Shown in pieces: positions 54,147 through 62,805 of a stretch of DNA of 64,000 nucleotides. This DNA comes from Nocardiopsis sinuspersici (GTDB lineage: Bacteria; Actinomycetota; Actinomycetes; Streptosporangiales; Streptosporangiaceae). Location: NCBI GenBank assembly GCA_008638415.1, contig VWVT01000001.1, positions 124,001 through 188,000 on the forward strand, written 5' to 3'. Numbering within the stretch: position 1 is the first letter of the stretch; every line of letters starts with the position of its first letter. A program made the translations under genes and the position numbers. The notes below the pieces were generated by a model, which did not search any database, had not been told where the DNA came from, and saw nothing but the letters and a program-made list of their open reading frames with translations.

Positions 54147-54243
54147 GCTCGTTGTCCTCGCTGCTGGGTTCCCCGCTTGCGGCAACCAGGATAAACGTGC
54201 CGAACACGGCGGCGGCGCCGGGCCGCGGCCCCCTCCACCGGAA

Positions 54244-54270
54244 CGGCGTGTCCGCGGGCGGGACACGCCG
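54244..54270 (-). terminator. Hairpin terminator between tilS and hpt
   Basis: CGGCGTGTCC (54244-54253) pairs perfectly with GGACACGCCG (54261-54270) around a 7-nt loop, 16 bp beyond the tilS stop. Confidence 0.75.
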
Positions 54271-54286
54271 GACACGCACGGGCGCC

Positions 54287-55273
54287 TCACACGAAGCGGA
54301 TCCGGTCCGCGACACGGCGGCCGCGTACGCCGCCGGGCAGGTCGATGTGGGCCTGGCCACGCCACTCGGTGACCAGACGGTCCAGCTCGCGCACGTGCCG
54401 GGCGGTCAACGCGCCGGCCGGGCATCCCGCGGCCAGCGCGGCGCGGCGCAGCACCCGGGTGCGCAGGGATTCGGGGGCCGCCTCCAGCGGCGCCACCGCC
54501 AGCTCCGGTCCGCCCGGGGCCGCGGGCGCGTTCCCGGACGCCTCGGCGTACAGCTCACCGGCGAGCAGGTCCAGGGTGTCGGCGTCGGAGCGCAGCATCC
54601 CGGCCGTACGGGCGAGGGCGGCGGCGATCCCCGGGCCCAGTGCCCGTTCCAGGGCGGGCAGCGCCTGGTGGCGCACCCGGGAGCGGGCGAAGCGGGAGTC
54701 GGCGTTGTGCGGGTCCTCCCAGGCGTCCAGCCCCATCCGGTCGCAGGCCTCGCGCACGGTGGCGCGGTCCAGGTCGAGCAGGGGACGCAGGTAGTGGCCG
54801 GTGCGCGGGGCCATCCCCGCCAGGGAGCGCGCGCCCGAGCCGCGGGCCAGGCCCAGCAGGACCGTCTCGGCCTGGTCGTCGAGGGTGTGGCCGAGCAGGA
54901 CCACCGCCGGGGCGTGGTCGGCGACCGCGTCGTCCAGCGCCTCGTACCGGGCCCGTCGGGCGGCGGCCTCGGGGCCGCCCCGCCCGCCGACCTCCACGGT
55001 GTGGACCAGGACCGGGTGGAGGCCGAGTCCGTGCAGGGCCTTGGCCACCGACTCGGCGCGCTCGTCCGAGCCCTCCTGGAGCCCGTGGTCGACGGTGACC
55101 GCCCCGGCGCCTCGGCCCGCGCGCGGTGCCTCGAAGGCCAGCGCGCCGGCCAGGGCCAGGGAGTCGGCGCCGCCGCTGCACGCCACCAGCGCCGTGGTGT
55201 CGGCGGGCAGGGCGGACAGCGCCCGCCGCACCGCCGACCGCACGGCCGCCACGGCGGGGTGCGGACCGCTCAC
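54287..55273 (-). CDS. tilS: tRNA(Ile)-lysidine synthase
   Basis: A 328-residue enzyme that attaches lysine to C34 of the CAU isoleucine tRNA so that it reads AUA codons. The PP-loop SGGADS (33-38) in [18 protein letters not shown] and the downstream [24 protein letters not shown] are diagnostic; the C-terminal half is the shorter actinobacterial type. GTG at 55273 overlaps the metalloprotease stop (GTGA), so it is co-translated with that gene. Confidence 0.93.
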   Translation of the reverse strand: MSGPHPAVAAVRSAVRRALSALPADTTALVACSGGADSLALAGALAFEAPRAGRGAGAVTVDHGLQEGSDERAESVAKALHGLGLHPVLVHTVEVGGRGGPEAAARRARYEALDDAVADHAPAVVLLGHTLDDQAETVLLGLARGSGARSLAGMAPRTGHYLRPLLDLDRATVREACDRMGLDAWEDPHNADSRFARSRVRHQALPALERALGPGIAAALARTAGMLRSDADTLDLLAGELYAEASGNAPAAPGGPELAVAPLEAAPESLRTRVLRRAALAAGCPAGALTARHVRELDRLVTEWRGQAHIDLPGGVRGRRVADRIRFV

Positions 55274-56358
55274 TCCGTGATGGCGGCCGGGCGCACGACC
55301 CGGTCGACCCAGGCGGTGGGGTTGCGGATCTCCGCCAGGGTGGGAAGGGTCTCACTCGACGTCCAGACCCTGTTGAACTCGGCCATGCCGACGTCGGCCA
55401 CCACCGCGCGGACGAAGGCGGCCCCCTCCTCGTACTGGCGCATCTTCATGTCCATGCCGAGTAGCTGGCGCATGATCCGGTCGACCGGGTTGACCGACGC
55501 ACGGCGCTTCTGGAAGCGGGCGCGGATGGTGGCGACCGTGGGCACCACCTCGGGTCCGACCGCGTCCATGACGAAGTCGCCGTGGCCCTCGGCGAGGCTC
55601 ATGACCGCGGTGACCCGGTCCATGATCTCCCGCTGCTCCGGACTCTGGATGGCGGTGATGAGGTTGCCCTCGCCGTTGCCGCGGACGGCGTCCGCGACGG
55701 CCTCGCCCGCGGACCGCAGCCTGCTGACGAGGTCGGCGGCGTCCATCTCCGACGACAGCAGGAGCTCCTGCATGAGCTCCTGGACGTAGCCGCGCAGCCA
55801 CGGCGTGGCCGTGAACTGCATGCGGTGGGTCTCCTCGTGCAGGCACACCCACAGTCGGAAGTCCCGGGAGTCGACGTCCATCTCGCGTTCGGTGCTGACG
55901 ATGTTGGGCGCCACCAGGGTCATACGCCCGGTCGGCAGGCTGCCGTCGGGGTCCGGCGGCAGGAAGAGCTCGTACTGGCCGAGGACCTTCCCCGCCAGGT
56001 AGGACAGCACCGCACCGAGCTGCATCCCGGTGATCCGGGAGCCGACCGCGCTGGTCAGGTTCGCGGACGGGCTGTTGCTGGGCCGGTCGGCGCCCATCTG
56101 TTCGAGTACGGGTTCGATGACCACTCGAAACCCGTCGACGTTGGCTCGGATCCAGCCGGGGCGGTCCACGACGACCGCGGGGCCCGCTGGTTCGAGGGGG
56201 TTCATTCCGGTGAATTCGCGCACGTGCCCGGCCGCCACGGTGGAAAGCTCGCGCAACTGCACCACGGCCTGCCGCGCGTCGGACAGGTCCACCTGAGGCC
56301 CAGGGCGCACGAGGCGAACGCCGGTGTTGACGGCTACGTCCCAGTCGATCACAGTCAC
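55270..56358 (-). CDS. DUF2342 zinc-dependent metalloprotease-like protein
   Basis: A 362-residue protein of the actinobacterial family sometimes tied to coenzyme F420 gene neighbourhoods. The zinc site is HEETH (174-178) in [22 protein letters not shown], and a downstream acidic ligand may lie in [15 protein letters not shown]. Protease activity is not demonstrated for the family. GTG at 56358 is preceded by TAGGGT with 6 nt between and has no clear ribosome binding site, suggesting a leaderless start of the DUF2342-tilS unit. dacB lies upstream on the same strand. Confidence 0.82.
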   Translation of the reverse strand: MTVIDWDVAVNTGVRLVRPGPQVDLSDARQAVVQLRELSTVAAGHVREFTGMNPLEPAGPAVVVDRPGWIRANVDGFRVVIEPVLEQMGADRPSNSPSANLTSAVGSRITGMQLGAVLSYLAGKVLGQYELFLPPDPDGSLPTGRMTLVAPNIVSTEREMDVDSRDFRLWVCLHEETHRMQFTATPWLRGYVQELMQELLLSSEMDAADLVSRLRSAGEAVADAVRGNGEGNLITAIQSPEQREIMDRVTAVMSLAEGHGDFVMDAVGPEVVPTVATIRARFQKRRASVNPVDRIMRQLLGMDMKMRQYEEGAAFVRAVVADVGMAEFNRVWTSSETLPTLAEIRNPTAWVDRVVRPAAITE

Positions 56359-56364
56359 ACCGCC

Positions 56365-56370
56365 ACCCTA
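56365..56370 (-). promoter_or_regulatory. Candidate leaderless -10 box of DUF2342 gene
   Basis: TAGGGT on the minus strand, 6 nt from the GTG start codon, same arrangement as at folP and lysS. Confidence 0.5.
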
Positions 56371-56470
56371 CCCACGCGGTGCCGATGGGCACGGGGATCA
56401 GGGACGCAATTCCGGGTACGGCCCGGGATCTCCCCCAGGACACCCCGATCCGCACCCGGCGGCGGCGCGC

Positions 56471-57847
56471 TCAGGAGCAGCCGCACTGGCTGAGCGCGGC
56501 GGCGAGGGTGTCCAGGTGGGAGCCCTGGGCCAGCGGGTGGTTGGCCATGAAGGCGAAGAAGAACGTGTTGCCCTCCTGGTCGCGGATGCTTCCGGCCAGC
56601 GTGCTCACCCCGTTCAGGGTCCCGGTCTTGCCGCGCACCAGACCGGCGCCCTCGTGCGCGGCGGAGTACGAGGAGTAGCGGCCCGCCTTGGCCAGGGTGC
56701 CCGTGGAGTTGGCCGTGGGCAGCCCGGTGAGGGCGGCGTTGAGGTCGGAGTGCTCGCTGTCCGCGGCCAGCCGCAGCACTTGGACCAGGGCCCGCGGCGT
56801 GATCTCGTTCCTCGTGCTCAGGCCGCTGTTGTCGGACAGCCGCACCCCCTCCACACCCAGGTCCGCCATGACCTGGTGGGTGGTCTCGGTGGCGCCCGCG
56901 AAGGTGGCCTCGTGGCCGGTCTCGACCGCGGCGACCCGGGCGATGGCCTCGGCCATGATGTTGTCGCTGGCCAGCATCATGTTCTCGACCAGCACAGCCA
57001 TCGGGGCCGACGCCACCGAGGCGATCGGGGTTCCCGATGCGGTGGCGGGGACGGGTTCCCCCTCGACCGTGGTCCCGGCCGCCTCCAACTGCTCCGCGAA
57101 GGCGCGGGCCGCGTGCACCGACGGCTCGGTCGAACGCGAGCCGTAGCCCCTGGCCTCGGGGGAGACCCGGCCGGAGTCGATCATCAGGGCGGTGACGGGG
57201 GCGGCGTTCCCCTCGGGGATGTAGTTGGGCTTCCAGCCCGGCGGCGAGGTGGGCCCGGTGAACATCGAGTCGTCGTAGCCCAGGGAGACGGTGTCGGTCC
57301 CCTCCGCCGCCAGGGCCTCGGCGGTGCGCTCGGCCAGCTCCTCCAGTGTGGCTACCTGCGGGTAAGCTGCGGAGTCGGCGGTCGCGGTCAGTGTCGCGTC
57401 GCCTCCGCCGCGCAGTACCACCCGGCCCCGGTCGGGATCGAGGTAGGCCTCGGTGCGCAGCACGTGGTCGGGGCCGACGGCGTCCAGTACGGCGACGGCC
57501 GTGACGATCTTCGTGGTCGACGCCGGGGTCACGGCTGTGTCCGGGTTCTGGTCGAAGAGGAGTTCACCGGTGGCGCCGTCGACGACGAAAGCGGAGAGGC
57601 CCTCCTCGATCCCCGAAGCCGACATGGGATCATCGAGGACATCCGCGATCCGTTCCGGGTCCGCCGGAGTCGAGGCCGCGGGTTCCGCCGCCGCCACGCC
57701 CTCGGCGTCCGTGACCGGGTTTGGCACCACGGGAAGCGGTCGTGCCTCGATCACGTCGAGGGCGACGAACCCGGTGACCAGCACGAATATGTTGAGCAGG
57801 GCCAGCGCGAAGAGCGCCTCGCCTCGTACCCGTCGCACCCGGGGCAC
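56471..57847 (-). CDS. dacB: D-alanyl-D-alanine carboxypeptidase/endopeptidase (PBP4, S13)
   Basis: A 458-residue low-molecular-weight penicillin-binding protein. One hydrophobic segment (about 12-31) anchors or exports it. The three active-site motifs are present: SxxK as STTK (110-113) in TPASTTKIVTAVA, SDN in VRLSDNSGLS and KTG in VRGKTGTLNGV, with the long insertion after SxxK typical of PBP4. It trims or cleaves peptide cross-links in peptidoglycan. GTG at 57847 has AAGGAAGG upstream. It is divergent from ppa, as in mycobacteria. Confidence 0.93.
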   Translation of the reverse strand: MPRVRRVRGEALFALALLNIFVLVTGFVALDVIEARPLPVVPNPVTDAEGVAAAEPAASTPADPERIADVLDDPMSASGIEEGLSAFVVDGATGELLFDQNPDTAVTPASTTKIVTAVAVLDAVGPDHVLRTEAYLDPDRGRVVLRGGGDATLTATADSAAYPQVATLEELAERTAEALAAEGTDTVSLGYDDSMFTGPTSPPGWKPNYIPEGNAAPVTALMIDSGRVSPEARGYGSRSTEPSVHAARAFAEQLEAAGTTVEGEPVPATASGTPIASVASAPMAVLVENMMLASDNIMAEAIARVAAVETGHEATFAGATETTHQVMADLGVEGVRLSDNSGLSTRNEITPRALVQVLRLAADSEHSDLNAALTGLPTANSTGTLAKAGRYSSYSAAHEGAGLVRGKTGTLNGVSTLAGSIRDQEGNTFFFAFMANHPLAQGSHLDTLAAALSQCGCS

Positions 57848-57923
57848 CTGCCCTTCCTTCGGTGTCGCGGCCTGACGTTGTAGATATACGGCGACATTAG
57901 TCGCATTGGGAGCCGAAAACAGC

Positions 57924-58469
57924 ATGGAATTCGACGTTACGATCGAGATCCCCAAGGGGGAGCGCAACAAGTACGAGGTGGACCACGAGACCGGCCGTAT
58001 CCGTCTCGACCGCATGCTGTTCACCTCCACGACCTACCCCGCCGACTACGGGTTCGTCGAGGGGACCCTCGGCGAGGACGGTGACCCCTTGGACGCTCTC
58101 GTCCTGCTCAAGGCCCCGACCTTCCCGGGCTGCCTCATCCGGGCCCGCGCCATCGGCATGTTCCGTATGCGCGACGAGGCGGGGGGCGACGACAAGCTGC
58201 TCTGCGTCCCGGCGACGGACCCGCGCCAGGAGCACCTGCGTGACATTCACCACGTGAACGAGTTCGAGCGCCTGGAGATCGAGCACTTCTTCACGGTGTA
58301 CAAGGACCTGGAGCCCGGCAAGTCCGTGGAGGGGGCCACCTGGGTCGGCCGCCACGAGGCCGAGCAGGAGATCGTGACCTCGGTCAAGCGCGCCGAGGAG
58401 GCCGGGGCGCACGGCGACCCCTCGCACATCTCCGACCTCGACGGCGGCAAGCTCGAGGGCGGCAAATAG
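57924..58469 (+). CDS. ppa: Inorganic pyrophosphatase, family I
   Basis: A 181-residue cytoplasmic enzyme hydrolysing pyrophosphate to drive biosynthesis. The signature [25 protein letters not shown] holds the metal-binding aspartates, preceded by [22 protein letters not shown] and followed by [12 protein letters not shown]. The C-terminal [18 protein letters not shown] is a short acidic/glycine tail. ATG at 57924 is used; a TTG at 57906 is also open. It stands alone, followed by a strong bidirectional terminator. Confidence 0.95.
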   Translation: MEFDVTIEIPKGERNKYEVDHETGRIRLDRMLFTSTTYPADYGFVEGTLGEDGDPLDALVLLKAPTFPGCLIRARAIGMFRMRDEAGGDDKLLCVPATDPRQEHLRDIHHVNEFERLEIEHFFTVYKDLEPGKSVEGATWVGRHEAEQEIVTSVKRAEEAGAHGDPSHISDLDGGKLEGGK

Positions 58470-58497
58470 GCGGCGGCCACCCGGTCCCGTTGTGACG

Positions 58498-58527
58498 ACG
58501 GCCCGGCGGGGATCCCCGCCGGGCCGT
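58498..58527. terminator. Bidirectional terminator between ppa and 58568 gene
   Basis: A 30-bp perfect palindrome around GGGGATCCCC (15-bp arms, effectively a 4-nt loop), between facing stop codons. Confidence 0.85.
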
Positions 58528-58567
58528 GGCATGTCCGGGGACGGGGCGCCGGTGCCGGCCGGGCGGT

Positions 58568-58909
58568 TCAGCCCCCGTCGAGGGGGCGGCGTTCCGGCCC
58601 CCGGGAGGCGCCGGAGCCCGGTTCCGCGTCCATCGGCCACGGGGTGCGGGAGCGCAGCCACAGCAACACGAAGGTGAGCACGGCCAGGGCCGTGACCAGC
58701 GCGGCGGCCCCGGGGCCGAGGAAGCCGAGCGCCATCACCCCGGCGGCCGTGGTGACGAGCGCGCGTACCAGCACACGCGCCCACAGCCCCGGTGCCTCGG
58801 GGTTCAACTGCGCCTTCTGGGGACGGATGCCATAACGGCCGCTCCTGTCACTACGGCTGAGGGGAGGACGCCTCTTCCTGCGGAGCCGCACACCGTACTC
58901 GGGTTCCAC
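58568..58909 (-). CDS. Small two-helix membrane protein, unknown function
   Basis: A 113-residue protein with a basic N-terminus, then two hydrophobic segments (about 48-66 and 68-86, RALVTTAAGVMALGFLGPG and AALVTALAVLTFVLLWLRS) and a Pro/Gly/Arg tail. No family recognised. GTG at 58909. It faces ppa across a strong terminator and stands apart from other genes, so its own promoter is likely. A shorter start within the frame cannot be excluded. Confidence 0.55.
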   Translation of the reverse strand: MEPEYGVRLRRKRRPPLSRSDRSGRYGIRPQKAQLNPEAPGLWARVLVRALVTTAAGVMALGFLGPGAAALVTALAVLTFVLLWLRSRTPWPMDAEPGSGASRGPERRPLDGG

Positions 58910-59343
58910 ATGTCACCACCGCGGGGCGCGGCCCGCAACACACCCGGAAAGCAGCCGGGCGGGGAATCGGCACGCGGGCTCGCCGGACCACCGCTTGACT
59001 CCTCCCTGACTTTGCTGATCTCCTTACACCCATGTATCCGCACACCCGCACCGACGCCATGGCTCGTACGGCCCCCGGGGCCTCCAGCCGTCTGGCCCGT
59101 GCGGCGTGTCCGTGTTGTCGTCGCTGAGCCCTCGCGCGTTCCCACACGCCACCGCTCACCGAGTGCCCCGCCGCGCCGTCCACCCCACCGGGTGATCCGG
59201 CCGCGGGCACATCCCGCAGGGTGATCTCCGTCTCCGCACGTGTGCACGGAGCCGCACCTGCCGCCCCGGCAGGCCGGGGCCCACCAGACGACATCCGCGC
59301 GCTCCCGTTCCCGGGGCGCGCACACGTGAAGGATCCTCTCACG
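58910..59343. other. 434-bp upstream region of the cupin-like gene
   Basis: No gene recognised. It must carry the promoter of the cupin-like gene (rightward) and that of the 58568-58909 gene (leftward). AT-rich around 59008-59040. No hairpin or repeat stands out. Confidence 0.4.
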
Positions 59344-59895
59344 ATGCCCCAGAGCACTCTCTCCAGCACCGCCGTCCTGCCCACCTCGGAGACCGTCACC
59401 ACCCGGACCCCCGGCGTCTCCCCGGAGGGCATCGGTGACGTGGTGGACGCCGGACGCCGCTCCGGCTACGCACACCTGGGCGAGCGCCGCCTGCCGACCC
59501 TCGGACGCCTGGCGGCCGCCGCCCGCGGCGCCGCCGCCCTGGTCGGACCCACCCTGTGGCCGGCCCGGCGAGGGCACTGGCAGCCCGCTCCCCGCGCCGC
59601 CCGCCGCCACGCGGGCGGCAGGCTCCGCGTGACCGCGGTGGTGCTCGAACCCAACGACCTCGTGTCCGGCTCCGCTCCGCGCTCCGCCCGGGCACGCGGC
59701 ATGGAGGTGCTGTACCTGGTCAGCGGTCGCGCCCATCTGATCACCTCGGCTCCCGACGGGCAGGTGCGTTCGGCGTCGGAACTCGCCGCGGACCGGGTCC
59801 GGGTGGTGGGCGCGGCCGGGAGCTCCGGGAGGAGCGGCCACTTCCTGGTGAACACGGGCGACGAGGTGGCCGTGGTGGTCCGTGTGACCGCCTGA
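59344..59895 (+). CDS. Cupin-like small protein, unknown function
   Basis: A 183-residue protein. The first 95 residues are Ala/Arg/Pro-rich; residues about 95-183 form a beta-rich pattern (RLRVTAVVLEPNDLVSG, MEVLYLVSGRAHLITSAP, SGHFLVNTGDEVAVVVRVTA) resembling a cupin barrel, but the metal-binding His/Glu set is not visible. ATG at 59344 has AAGGAT upstream at some distance. The in-frame extension to 59221 is not convincing. Possibly a regulatory or sugar-binding relative; weak assignment. No neighbours in the same transcript. Confidence 0.5.
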   Translation: MPQSTLSSTAVLPTSETVTTRTPGVSPEGIGDVVDAGRRSGYAHLGERRLPTLGRLAAAARGAAALVGPTLWPARRGHWQPAPRAARRHAGGRLRVTAVVLEPNDLVSGSAPRSARARGMEVLYLVSGRAHLITSAPDGQVRSASELAADRVRVVGAAGSSGRSGHFLVNTGDEVAVVVRVTA

Positions 59896-59917
59896 GCGTC
59901 CGCCCGGACGCGGGAGG

Positions 59918-60295
59918 TCACTCATGCGCACTCCGTTCGGCGGCGGCCGCGCGCAGGGCGGCGTCGACCGCCTCGACCGACCTGAGGACCCCCGCCATGC
60001 GCTGCCCCTCGGCGAGGTAGGCGTTCATCACCTGGTCGAGGGCGTGCGCGGGCAGGTGGTCGCGCAGGTCGATCCGCGCCGTGCGGTACCCCTCCCGAGC
60101 GGCCTCCAGCGCCGAGGAGACGTACTGGCGGGCCAGTCGGGAGAGGGCCACGGGATGGCGCCGCAGGACGCCGTGCAGGCGGTAGTCGGCGGGCACGTGG
60201 TCGAACAGCCACACCAGGGCCGTCTGCTCGAAGGAGTCCGAACCGGGCGGGTGGACACTCGCGGGCCAGTCCGGCGTCAGCGACTGATCGGGCAT
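59918..60295 (-). CDS. Hypothetical helical protein
   Basis: A 125-residue soluble protein, mainly helical (LHGVLRRHPVALSRLARQYVSSALEAAREGYRTARIDLRDHLPAHALDQVMNAYLAEGQ in several helices). No family name recalled with confidence, though similar short proteins occur in Streptomyces. It is followed, 48 bp upstream on the same strand, by another small helical gene, suggesting a two-gene unit. ATG at 60295 is open with a clean N-terminus (MPDQSLTP). Confidence 0.55.
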   Translation of the reverse strand: MPDQSLTPDWPASVHPPGSDSFEQTALVWLFDHVPADYRLHGVLRRHPVALSRLARQYVSSALEAAREGYRTARIDLRDHLPAHALDQVMNAYLAEGQRMAGVLRSVEAVDAALRAAAAERSAHE

Positions 60296-60343
60296 GCCCT
60301 CAGCATACCCCTTGTTCGAAAGTGTGTTCGATTCAGTCGTGGA

Positions 60344-60562
60344 TCAGTCCGCCGTCTCCGAGGTCTCGGACGTCCCTTCCCCCGCTGACTGCCGTCTTTC
60401 CAGCTCCACCCGAAGGGCGTACTCCGCGGCGTCCACGGCGGCACGCGCGGTGATGGCGTTCGTGTGCGCCCGGTCCAGCTCCTCCAGCAGAATGCAGTCG
60501 TAGGAGACCCGGGCGTCGTGGATGGCGGCTTCCAGTTGACGTGATGCCTCTTCCAGACTCAT
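60344..60562 (-). CDS. Small coiled-coil-like protein
   Basis: A 72-residue, Glu/Ala-rich, probably helical protein (SLEEASRQLEAAIHDARVSYDCILLEELDRAHTNAIT in a likely amphipathic helix, then AAEYALRVELERRQ). No family recognised. ATG at 60562 has GAGAGGAT immediately before it. It precedes the 59918-60295 gene on the same strand and may be its partner. Coding support is modest because of size. Confidence 0.5.
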   Translation of the reverse strand: MSLEEASRQLEAAIHDARVSYDCILLEELDRAHTNAITARAAVDAAEYALRVELERRQSAGEGTSETSETAD

Positions 60563-60715
60563 ATCCTCTCCCTTCCCCAGAAGTCGGCACTCGCACACAC
60601 GAGCCACATGTGCCTCCGCACGCGTTCGTCTCCGGACTGTCACCGGGCCGTTCTACGATGTTCCCGAATCGCCGCTGTTCACGGCAGTGCCGACCACTCG
60701 GCCCGAGAGGAACCC

Positions 60716-61549
60716 ATGCGCAACCGCTACCCCGGGACATGCACCGACTGCCAGACCGCGGTCGGCTCCGGCGAGGGTGTCGTCGTCAGGGAGGGCGGCC
60801 GCTGGCGCACCTACTGCGCCGAGCACGAGCCGCGCCCGACCCCTCCCGCCCGGGGCGACCACCCGGGCTGGCACACCTCTCCCCTTCTGGGCTTCGACTC
60901 CGAGACCTCCTCCCGCGACCCCGACGCCGCCTTCCTGGTGTCGGCCGCGCTGGTGGACCGCGAGGGCAAGGCCCGCACCTGGCTGGTGGACCCCGGCCCC
61001 CGGGAGATCCCCGCGGACGCCGTCGCCGTCCACGGCATCAGCACGGAGCGGGCCCGCGCCGAGGGGCGCCCGGCCGCGGAGTGCCTGGAGGAGATCAGCC
61101 AGGCGCTGGTCGACCACCTCTCCGCCGGTCAGGGACTGGTGGTCTTCAACGCCCCCTACGACCTCCGCGTGCTCTCCTACGAGCTGGGGCGGCACGGACT
61201 GCCGTCACTGCCGGAACGCCTTGGCGGGCCTCCGGCGCCCGTGGTGGACCCCCTGGTGATCGACCGGGGCGTGGAGCCCTACCGCAGGGGCAAGCGCAAC
61301 CTGGGCGCCATGTGCGAGTACTACGGGGTGGAGCTGACCGACGCCCACACCGCCTCCGGCGACGCCTCCGCCGCACTGGCCCTGGCCGAGGAGATCGGCG
61401 CCCGGCACCCGGATCTGGCCTCGGTCGGCCTGACCGAACTGCACCAGCGGCAGATCGACTGGTCCCTCGCCTTCGCCCGCAACCGCCAGGAGTGGCTGGA
61501 CCGCAGCAGGCCCGACCACGGGATCGTCGTGGACGGCACCTGGCCCTAG
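60716..61549 (+). CDS. DnaQ-like 3'-5' exonuclease with N-terminal zinc ribbon
   Basis: A 277-residue exonuclease of the RNase T/DnaQ superfamily. An N-terminal zinc-ribbon-like part (GTCTDCQTAV ... TYCAEH) precedes the catalytic fold: ExoI FDSETSS (Asp61 and Glu63), ExoII in GLVVFNAPYDLRVLSYEL, and ExoIII in TDAHTASGDASAALALAEEI (His and Asp). So all acid residues are intact. It could be a proofreading or repair nuclease acting outside the main polymerase. ATG at 60716 has GAGAGGAA. It is monocistronic, followed by repeat remnants. Confidence 0.82.
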   Translation: MRNRYPGTCTDCQTAVGSGEGVVVREGGRWRTYCAEHEPRPTPPARGDHPGWHTSPLLGFDSETSSRDPDAAFLVSAALVDREGKARTWLVDPGPREIPADAVAVHGISTERARAEGRPAAECLEEISQALVDHLSAGQGLVVFNAPYDLRVLSYELGRHGLPSLPERLGGPPAPVVDPLVIDRGVEPYRRGKRNLGAMCEYYGVELTDAHTASGDASAALALAEEIGARHPDLASVGLTELHQRQIDWSLAFARNRQEWLDRSRPDHGIVVDGTWP

Positions 61550-61689
61550 GCGTGCTGCCCCGGCGCGTTGGTGACGAGCGAACCGCCCTGGCGGACGCTG
61601 GACACCGGTGAGGGCCTTCTGGTCCCGGTGTGGACTGCGAGGTCCGCACCGACGCCCGGGAGGCCCCCGTGGCCCACCGCGACCCTCCA

Positions 61690-61793
61690 CTCACTCCGAC
61701 GGGACGGCTGCGCCCGGCCCGCCTCGTGCTCGGACGCCGAAGGCACGGGAACCTTCATCGGCCCCTACGGTGCCCCCGCGCACGGACTCGCGG
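61690..61793 (-). repeat. Dispersed repeat, decayed inverted copy C
   Basis: Read on the minus strand, 61721-61775 gives GGCACCGTAGGGGCC and GAAGGTTCCCGTGCC, then CGGCGTCCGAGCACGAGG, matching the core of copies A and B in the opposite orientation. The 5' end is degenerate and the hairpin arm GGTGTGCCCG is gone. A similarity search would fix its boundaries. Confidence 0.65.
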
Positions 61794-61852
61794 GCGCCGT
61801 CGAGGCCGTCCTCCCCGGCGTCGTGGGAGCGCCCCCGCGCACGGACCCGCGG
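61772..61852. repeat. 22-bp direct repeat beside copy C
   Basis: 61772-61793 and 61831-61852 are nearly identical, each beginning GCCCCCGCGCACGGAC and ending CGCGG, differing at one base, and 59 bp apart. The first overlaps the edge of copy C. May be duplicated by repeat rearrangement. Confidence 0.6.
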
Positions 61853-61965
61853 ATGGTGACGCGGTGGCGCCGGAACCAGAGCGGCCCCGCACGCACGGGC
61901 TCGTGTGCGAGCCGTCACGGAAGCGGGTAGGTCTCCTGACCGAACGCACGTCTTCGGAGGGCGAC

Positions 61966-62121
61966 ATGGTCTACTTCATCCTGGTGCTTCTGGCGGTGTG
62001 GCTGGTCCTGACCATCCTCGGCATGGTCGTCAAAGGCCTGCTCTGGCTCGCCTTCATCGGCGCCGCCCTGTTCGTGGCCACCGCCGTGTGGGGCAGGATC
62101 CAGAGCCGGAAGCGCGCCTGA
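61966..62121 (+). CDS. Tiny hydrophobic membrane protein
   Basis: A 51-residue protein that is almost all membrane-spanning: two hydrophobic helices (YFILVLLAVWLVLTILGMVV and LLWLAFIGAALFVATAV) and a basic end GRIQSRKRA. GGAGG lies five bases before ATG 61966. Similar small hydrophobic proteins are common in actinobacteria; function unknown. It stands alone between repeat-rich DNA and a leftward gene. Confidence 0.65.
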   Translation: MVYFILVLLAVWLVLTILGMVVKGLLWLAFIGAALFVATAVWGRIQSRKRA

Positions 62122-62143
62122 GCACCCCGGCGGCACGCGGCCC

Positions 62144-62494
62144 TCAGGACTCCAGGATCCTGCCGTCGCCGCCGAGTCCGGCGACGATCCTGCGGGCACG
62201 GGTCTCATCGACGCCGACGCGGTCGCGGACCATCCGCACCGCCTCCTCGCCCCGGTCCAGGGCGACCAGGTCCCGGACCCGGGCGCACGTGGCGGGCGGC
62301 AGCCCGTCGGACTCGCGGGGCGCGGGAACGTATCCGCCCACCTGCGGTTCCGGCTCCACCTGCGGTTCGGGCACCGGGAGATCCGCCGCGGCCGTCCCGT
62401 TCCTGCGCGCGAGGATCCAGCGCAGCGCGTAGGAGCCACCGCCCAGCACCAGAAGGGCCCCTGATAACGCGAACAACATGAACATCAAGCTCAT
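62144..62494 (-). CDS. Membrane-anchored protein with L7/L12-like helical domain
   Basis: A 116-residue protein. An N-terminal hydrophobic segment (1-27, FMLFALSGALLVLGGGSYALRW) is followed by a Pro/Glu linker and a C-terminal helical module, VRDLVALDRGEEAVRMVRDRVGVDETRARRIVAGL, resembling the C-terminal domain of ribosomal protein L7/L12 in pattern. The role is unknown. Streptomyces encodes similar membrane-anchored modules. ATG at 62494. It is convergent with the tiny membrane protein gene. Confidence 0.6.
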   Translation of the reverse strand: MSLMFMLFALSGALLVLGGGSYALRWILARRNGTAAADLPVPEPQVEPEPQVGGYVPAPRESDGLPPATCARVRDLVALDRGEEAVRMVRDRVGVDETRARRIVAGLGGDGRILES

Positions 62495-62650
62495 ATCGTG
62501 CGCCTACCCACGTTTCCGGCGGTACACATCCGACGACCGGTACATGGACAGCGTCCCCCGGGGGACGTACCCCGAGACGTCGCCGACGGGAGCGGGAGAG
62601 CCCGGAAACGCCGCAGGCCCGCCCGGATGACCGGGCGGGCCTGGTGTCTG

Positions 62651-62723
62651 AGCCGCCTGTCGGAATCGAACCGACGACCTATTCATTACGAGTGAATCGC
62701 TCTGCCGACTGAGCTAAGGCGGC
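62651..62723 (-). tRNA. tRNA-Thr (anticodon CGT)
   Basis: A complete 73-nt cloverleaf on the minus strand: 7-bp acceptor stem GCCGCCT/AGGCGGC, D arm GCTC/GAGC, anticodon arm ATTCA-CTCGTAA-TGAAT (anticodon CGT, reads ACG), T arm GTCGG-TTCGATT-CCGAC and discriminator T. No CCA is encoded. Possible integration target; no att-like repeat was seen around it. Confidence 0.95.
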
Positions 62724-62805
62724 GCCGCGCCGCGTGTCACCCGCGGCGAAGCGGTCACCAGTCTAGCGCCTCAGCGGAGTGCCGGGTACATGTCCGTGGC
62801 CCCGG

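Larger units (their letters stand above)
61550..61965. other. 416-bp gap with repeat remnant
   Basis: Between the exonuclease and a tiny membrane protein gene. It contains an inverted, decayed copy of the dispersed repeat and two direct repeats; no gene recognised. Confidence 0.55.

Noticed and set aside
62651..62723. Integrated element at the tRNA-Thr gene
   Set aside because: No direct repeat of the tRNA 3' end and no integrase within the visible flank.
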